A stretch of 34,199 nt of DNA from an uncultured Clostridia bacterium (GTDB taxonomy: Bacteria; Bacillota; Clostridia; Oscillospirales; Acutalibacteraceae). The DNA is taken from the NCBI GenBank assembly GCA_944380885.1, contig CALWIZ010000030.1:1-34199 (forward strand). The letters run 5' to 3'. The notes beneath the pieces are model-generated. The model was not told the origin of the DNA and did no database searches. It saw only the letters and a list, made by a program, of their open reading frames with translations. A program made the translations under genes and the position numbers. Positions 30,747 through 34,199 of the stretch are shown here, in pieces. How positions within the stretch are numbered: position 1 is the first letter of the stretch; every line of letters begins with the position of its first letter.

Positions 30747-31811
30747 TTGAAACAGGACGCACGAAAGGATTTTCTCATAAACGCGTTTTATTTTTTTACG
30801 GTTTCGGCTATTGTTTTTATTGTTTTCAGATTTTTGCTTAAATATCTTACTCCGTTTATCGTTGGTGGAGTTATAGCATGGCTTGTGCAAAAACCTGCGG
30901 TTATTATTTCCGGAAAAACACACATAAAACGAAAGTTTGTCGCCGCAGGACTTGCATTGGCGTTTTTTCTGCTTGCCGCCGGTTTATGTGTTTTCGCTGT
31001 TATAAAAGTATCTTCCGGAATCAGTACATTTGCGGGAGAAATCAGCGGATACGCGGAAGATATATCCGCATTTTTTGAAAAGGTCAAAAAAAGCTCGGAA
31101 TCATTTTTCAGTGATATGCCTTCAGAGCTTTCCGGACTTGCCGACAGCTTTTTTAAAAAGGCTTCCGATACGATGATAAGCGCTGTAACCGGATTTGTTT
31201 CGGATTCGGCGGCGTATGTAGCCGGACGTATGCCCGGAATACTTTTAAGCTGCATTGTCTCTGCCGTGGCTGCGTGTTATATCGCGGCTGATTTTCCTTC
31301 CCTTGTACGGTTTGCGAGGGGAGTTATCGGAACTCGCGTTTACGGCAATATTTGTAAAGTCAAAGAAATATTTATTACAAGCATTTTTAAACTGGGAAGG
31401 GGATACGCAATACTTATGCTTATCACCTTTGTCGAATTGCTTGCCGGCTTTTATCTGCTCGGGATAAAGCATGCTTTGCTGCTGGCGGCGCTTACTGCGG
31501 TAATAGATATTCTTCCGGTGCTCGGCACGGGAACGGTTCTGGTGCCGTGGGCAGCGGTACTTTTTATTCTGGGAGATATCGGAACCGCGGGCGGAATTAT
31601 CGCGCTGTACGCGGTTATTACGGTTATCAGAAATTTCGCGGAGCCGAGGATAATCGGCGGGCAGATGGGAATAAATCCGCTTTTTACGCTGCTTGCTATG
31701 TTTATAGGAATAAAGCTTTTCGGAATTATAGGTATATTTCTTCTGCCGGTAGCGCTCATAGTTACGGTAAAATATTATAAAAATGAAATGGAAAACGAAG
31801 CAGAAAAATAA
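30747..31811 (+). CDS. ytvI: YtvI-like sporulation membrane protein (AI-2E/PerM family)
   Basis: Members of this family have about eight transmembrane helices; YtvI is needed in sporulation of Bacillus. The 354-residue protein has hydrophobic helices at about 15-35, 37-52, 70-90, 165-190, 230-262, 268-285 and 310-345. The conserved region is DILPVLGTGTVLVPWAAVLF followed by RNFAEPRIIGGQMGINPL. I start at the TTG at 30747, six bases after AGAGGGG; the longer frame from 30642 overlaps the divergent promoter and has no ribosome site. YtvI versus another AI-2E-like transporter rests on length and resemblance. Confidence 0.82.
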   Translation: MKQDARKDFLINAFYFFTVSAIVFIVFRFLLKYLTPFIVGGVIAWLVQKPAVIISGKTHIKRKFVAAGLALAFFLLAAGLCVFAVIKVSSGISTFAGEISGYAEDISAFFEKVKKSSESFFSDMPSELSGLADSFFKKASDTMISAVTGFVSDSAAYVAGRMPGILLSCIVSAVAACYIAADFPSLVRFARGVIGTRVYGNICKVKEIFITSIFKLGRGYAILMLITFVELLAGFYLLGIKHALLLAALTAVIDILPVLGTGTVLVPWAAVLFILGDIGTAGGIIALYAVITVIRNFAEPRIIGGQMGINPLFTLLAMFIGIKLFGIIGIFLLPVALIVTVKYYKNEMENEAEK

Positions 31812-31859
31812 ATGTATGTCACAGCCGAAAAAAAAGCATATGATGTAATATAAATATGT

Positions 31860-31894
31860 CCGCCGTGAAAAACACTCTTTACGGCGGCTGTTTT
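31860..31894 (+). terminator. Probable terminator after ytvI
   Basis: A 10-bp stem (CCGCCGTGAA / TTTACGGCGG, one G-U pair, eight-base loop) is followed by CTGTTTTA. The tail is weak, and the DUF3343 ribosome site begins right after it, so it may instead be an attenuating or leader structure. Confidence 0.55.
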
Positions 31895-31905
31895 ACGGAG
31901 TGACA

Positions 31906-32127
31906 ATGATGAAGAGGTACATTATATCGACAGGTACGGTGACCTACGCTATAAAAGGGCGCGACCTGTTAAGACGAAAAGGATATAACGTTAAAATTGA
32001 GAGAATAACCTCCGGTAAGGGGAGCGCCGGTTGCGGATACAGTATAATTCTTACGGGCGATATCGCTCCGGCGGAAAAATTGCTGAGGGACGCGGGCGTA
32101 AAAATTCTTGAAATAAACGAAAAATAA
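31906..32127 (+). CDS. DUF3343 small protein, putative Se/S carrier
   Basis: A 73-residue protein of the DUF3343 type. Its pattern is a basic helical start (AIKGRDLLRRKGYNVKIERI), a single Cys in SGKGSAGCGYSIIL and a beta strand to the end. Annotation pipelines name such proteins putative Se/S carriers because similar domains occur in YedF-like selenium proteins. The start is ATG 31906 or the next codon 31909; GGAG at 31897-31900 fits either. The cysteine-desulfurase-type gene 72 bases downstream supports a shared sulfur or selenium role, which is inference. Confidence 0.78.
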   Translation: MMKRYIISTGTVTYAIKGRDLLRRKGYNVKIERITSGKGSAGCGYSIILTGDIAPAEKLLRDAGVKILEINEK

Positions 32128-32134
32128 CGAAACA

Positions 32135-32168
32135 AACGGGGTTGTTGTATGAACACAATAGCCCCGTT
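32135..32168 (+). promoter_or_regulatory. Long hairpin between DUF3343 and the desulfurase gene
   Basis: A 14-bp stem (left arm 32135-32148, right arm 32155-32168, two G-U pairs) has the six-base loop ATGAAC. It lacks a T-run, so it is not a clear terminator. It may limit read-through or stabilise the downstream message. It includes an upstream ATG (32149), which argues that the true desulfurase start is 32200. Confidence 0.5.
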
Positions 32169-32199
32169 ATCTTTGAAACGGTTTACGGAGGTGTTTTTT

Positions 32200-33327
32200 A
32201 TGATTTATCTGGATAACGCGGCGACAACCGGAAGAAAGCCTTACGGAGTAATAACGGCAGTCGCTGCGGCTTTAAGGGAATATTCCGCCAATCCGGGCAG
32301 AAGCGGACACAGCGATTCGCTTCGCGCGGCGTCGGCGGTTTACTCAGTAAGGGAAAAAACGGCGGCGTTCTTCGGGGCGTCCGGTCCTGAAAACGTAATA
32401 TTCACTCTTAACTGCACCCAAAGTCTCAACACTGTTATTAAAGGTGTATTGCATAAGGGCGACCGTGCGGTCACATCATCGCTGGAACATAATTCGGTTA
32501 TACGCCCGCTTGTCAAAACAGGTGCCCAGTTTGAGACAGCGAGAGTTTCACTTTATGACGACAGGGAAACCCTTGCTGAATTTGAAAGAAAAATAAAAGC
32601 CGGCACAAAGCTCGTAATATGCTCCGGAGCGTCAAACGTACTCGGAAAGACGCTGCCAATAGCGGATATAGGTGCGCTGTGCAGGCAAAGGGGTGTGTTT
32701 TTTGCCGTTGATGCGGCGCAGACAGCCGGAGTGATACCGATAAATATGAAAGAAATGAATATAGATTTTCTTTGTGTGGCTCCTCATAAGGGACTTTACG
32801 CGCCTATGGGACTTGGTGTCCTTATATGCGAAAAAATGCCGGAAGACACTCTTATCGAAGGAGGTACGGGCACAAATTCACTTGAGCCTGTACAGCCTGA
32901 TTCCATGCCGGAAAGATTTGAGAGCGGAACAGTAGCGCTGCCGGCAATAATGGGAATGTCAGCCGGAATCGATTATGTAAACAGAATAGGAATGAATAAG
33001 CTGTATGAGCATGAGATGAGTCTTTGCAGATTTCTTTACAGAGAACTTGCGAAGACCGACCGTATAGAGCTTTATACTCCGGAGCCGTCATACGGCAAAT
33101 ATGTTCCGGTATTATCTTTTAATGTGTTCGGCAAGGATTCTTCGGAGGTGGCGCAGTATCTTAGCGATAAAGGCATAGCAGTAAGAGGCGGACTTCACTG
33201 CGCTCCTTCCGCTCACAGACAGGCCGGAACGCTTGATAAGGGCATGGTCAGGGTCTCAGTGGCTTCTTTCAATACCCATTCAGATATTAAAAGCCTTGTT
33301 GCGGCGGTTAAGAGCATTATAAAATAA
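32200..33327 (+). CDS. Cysteine-desulfurase-family PLP enzyme
   Basis: A class V aminotransferase-fold enzyme of the kind that removes sulfur (or selenium) from cysteine. The 375-residue protein begins IYLDNAATT. The PLP-binding Lys197 lies in VAPHKGLYAPMG, SLEHNSV holds a conserved His, and Cys334 in GGLHCAPSAH takes the place of the sulfur-accepting cysteine. The start ATG 32200 follows ACGGAGGTG. It lacks an IscU or SufE partner in the window, while DUF3343 just upstream may be the acceptor. It is the SufS-like/family-TIGR01977 type by resemblance. Confidence 0.9.
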   Translation: MIYLDNAATTGRKPYGVITAVAAALREYSANPGRSGHSDSLRAASAVYSVREKTAAFFGASGPENVIFTLNCTQSLNTVIKGVLHKGDRAVTSSLEHNSVIRPLVKTGAQFETARVSLYDDRETLAEFERKIKAGTKLVICSGASNVLGKTLPIADIGALCRQRGVFFAVDAAQTAGVIPINMKEMNIDFLCVAPHKGLYAPMGLGVLICEKMPEDTLIEGGTGTNSLEPVQPDSMPERFESGTVALPAIMGMSAGIDYVNRIGMNKLYEHEMSLCRFLYRELAKTDRIELYTPEPSYGKYVPVLSFNVFGKDSSEVAQYLSDKGIAVRGGLHCAPSAHRQAGTLDKGMVRVSVASFNTHSDIKSLVAAVKSIIK

Positions 33328-33354
33328 AAAAATTTTAAAAATGCGAATTTACTA

Positions 33355-33383
33355 TTGAACGGGAAAAATATTTATGCTAAAAT
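33355..33383 (+). promoter_or_regulatory. Sigma-A promoter of cdaA
   Basis: TTGAAC and TAAAAT are separated by 17 bases, with a TGC extended -10. It lies 37 bases before the GTG start. Confidence 0.7.
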
Positions 33384-33420
33384 ATACGATGAATTAAAGT
33401 ATGTTGAAAAGGAATGTTAA

Positions 33421-34199
33421 GTGGTGGGCAGCGTATTAACCGCGATTTACGCATTTTTCAATCAGATAATATATGCTGTTGCAAGTATGAGGATACCGTT
33501 TGATATAATCGATATCCTTTTGGTGGCGTATATCATATATAAGGCGATAGGGTTTATGAGAGAGACCAGGGCAGGCCAGCTTGCCAAAGGTCTTATCATA
33601 CTGTTTGCGATTTATTTTATTGCGAACTGGTGGAACCTTACCACTATGAAGTGGGTGCTATCAAGATTTGTGGATTATATTATTATAGCTGTCGCTATAA
33701 TCTTTCAGCCTGAACTTCGCCGTATACTTGAGAGAGTCGGTCATACCAAGCTCGTAGGAACACAGGGTGCTAACAATGAAGACGATCCGATGATTGAGTG
33801 TATCGATCAGGTGAGCCGTGCCGCCGGAATAATGCAGGAAAATAAGGTCGGCGCGCTTATAGTATTTGAAAGGACTACGCAGCTCGGCGAGATTATTGAT
33901 ACCGGTACGGTTATAAACGCCACTCCGTCTGTTTCAATGGTCAATAATATTTTCTTTCCTAAGTCTCCGCTGCATGACGGAGCTATGATAATAAGAGACG
34001 GGCGTCTTTACGCCGCCGGCTGCATACTTCCGCTAACCCAGCGGGAGGATATTTCCTCTCAGCTCGGAACACGTCACAGAGCAGCTATCGGTATGAGCGA
34101 AAACTCCGACGCGGTTGTGCTTGTCGTTTCAGAGGAAACGGGCAACATTTCAATAGTTACCAACGGTCAGATAAAAAGAAACTATAACGGTATTTCGGC
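33421..34199 (+). CDS. cdaA: Diadenylate cyclase CdaA (cut by the right edge)
   Basis: CdaA makes cyclic di-AMP, a second messenger controlling potassium and cell-wall balance. Reading from the GTG at 33421 gives 259 codons to the edge. There are three hydrophobic helices (about 5-22, 30-46, 55-72) and a linker. The cyclase domain has PLHDGAMII (Asp-Gly-Ala at 186-188) and LGTRHRAAIGMSE (Arg-His-Arg at 218-220). Full-length proteins are about 270-285 residues, so only the end is missing. AAGGA is about eight bases before the start. In Firmicutes the gene is usually followed by cdaR (ybbR) and glmM, probably just outside this window. Confidence 0.95.
   Translation, partial: MVGSVLTAIYAFFNQIIYAVASMRIPFDIIDILLVAYIIYKAIGFMRETRAGQLAKGLIILFAIYFIANWWNLTTMKWVLSRFVDYIIIAVAIIFQPELRRILERVGHTKLVGTQGANNEDDPMIECIDQVSRAAGIMQENKVGALIVFERTTQLGEIIDTGTVINATPSVSMVNNIFFPKSPLHDGAMIIRDGRLYAAGCILPLTQREDISSQLGTRHRAAIGMSENSDAVVLVVSEETGNISIVTNGQIKRNYNGIS

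Noticed and set aside
1..34199. CRISPR arrays, insertion sequences, prophage genes, tRNA and rRNA
   Set aside because: I looked for regularly spaced repeats, transposase or integrase frames, and tRNA-like folds in the gaps, and saw none. Tools such as tRNAscan or CRISPR finders were not available.

Overview
The window looks like a chromosomal segment of an anaerobic, moderate-G+C, endospore-lineage Firmicute, most likely a Clostridia member of the Oscillospiraceae/Ruminococcaceae type. The reasons are a full-length Spo0A, a YtvI-like sporulation membrane protein, AGGAGG-type ribosome sites, consensus sigma-A promoters with 17-bp spacers, GTG/TTG starts, and a clostridial NAD-linked [FeFe]-hydrogenase operon. 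I see no transposase, integrase, phage gene, CRISPR array, rRNA or tRNA. Apart from the hydrogenase locus it reads as ordinary core genome.

Layout. 1-3361 (minus strand): a flotillin operon (DUF1836 regulator, NfeD-like protein, flotillin) and a small XRE regulator. 3371-3693: a gene-free regulatory stretch upstream of spo0A holding overlapping promoters, repeats and a terminator. 3694-9574: spo0A, an RluA pseudouridine synthase, radC, an orphan OmpR-type response regulator, an LCP cell-wall ligase and a LexA-box-controlled dinB. 9730-13304: alaS, a HIT hydrolase and a purine-phosphoribosyltransferase-like gene in one operon. 13353-15661 (minus): a zinc-ribbon membrane protein and an orphan peptide-binding lipoprotein.

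15931-24117 (plus) is the most interesting part: a ten-gene operon encoding the three subunits of an electron-bifurcating [FeFe] hydrogenase (HydC, HydB, HydA). About 3.7 kb of signalling-type genes is inserted between hydC and hydB: two DRTGG proteins, two stand-alone HATPase (RsbW-like) proteins, a PHP phosphoesterase, a ferredoxin-like protein, and a second H-cluster protein that keeps the cluster cysteines but lacks the proton-transfer cysteine. This looks like an H2/redox-sensing circuit co-transcribed with the enzyme. A partial Rex-type operator lies just upstream of its promoter.

24192-34199: a DUF6512 membrane protein, a glycerophosphodiester phosphodiesterase, a sodium/solute (proline-type) symporter and a low-molecular-weight phosphatase; the aspartate-family operon ACT-hom-lysC (minus); ytvI; a DUF3343/cysteine-desulfurase pair possibly handling sulfur or selenium; and an almost complete diadenylate cyclase gene (cdaA) running off the right edge.

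Most families were recognised from motifs in the translated sequence. No database search was run. Promoter, operator and hairpin calls were made by eye.
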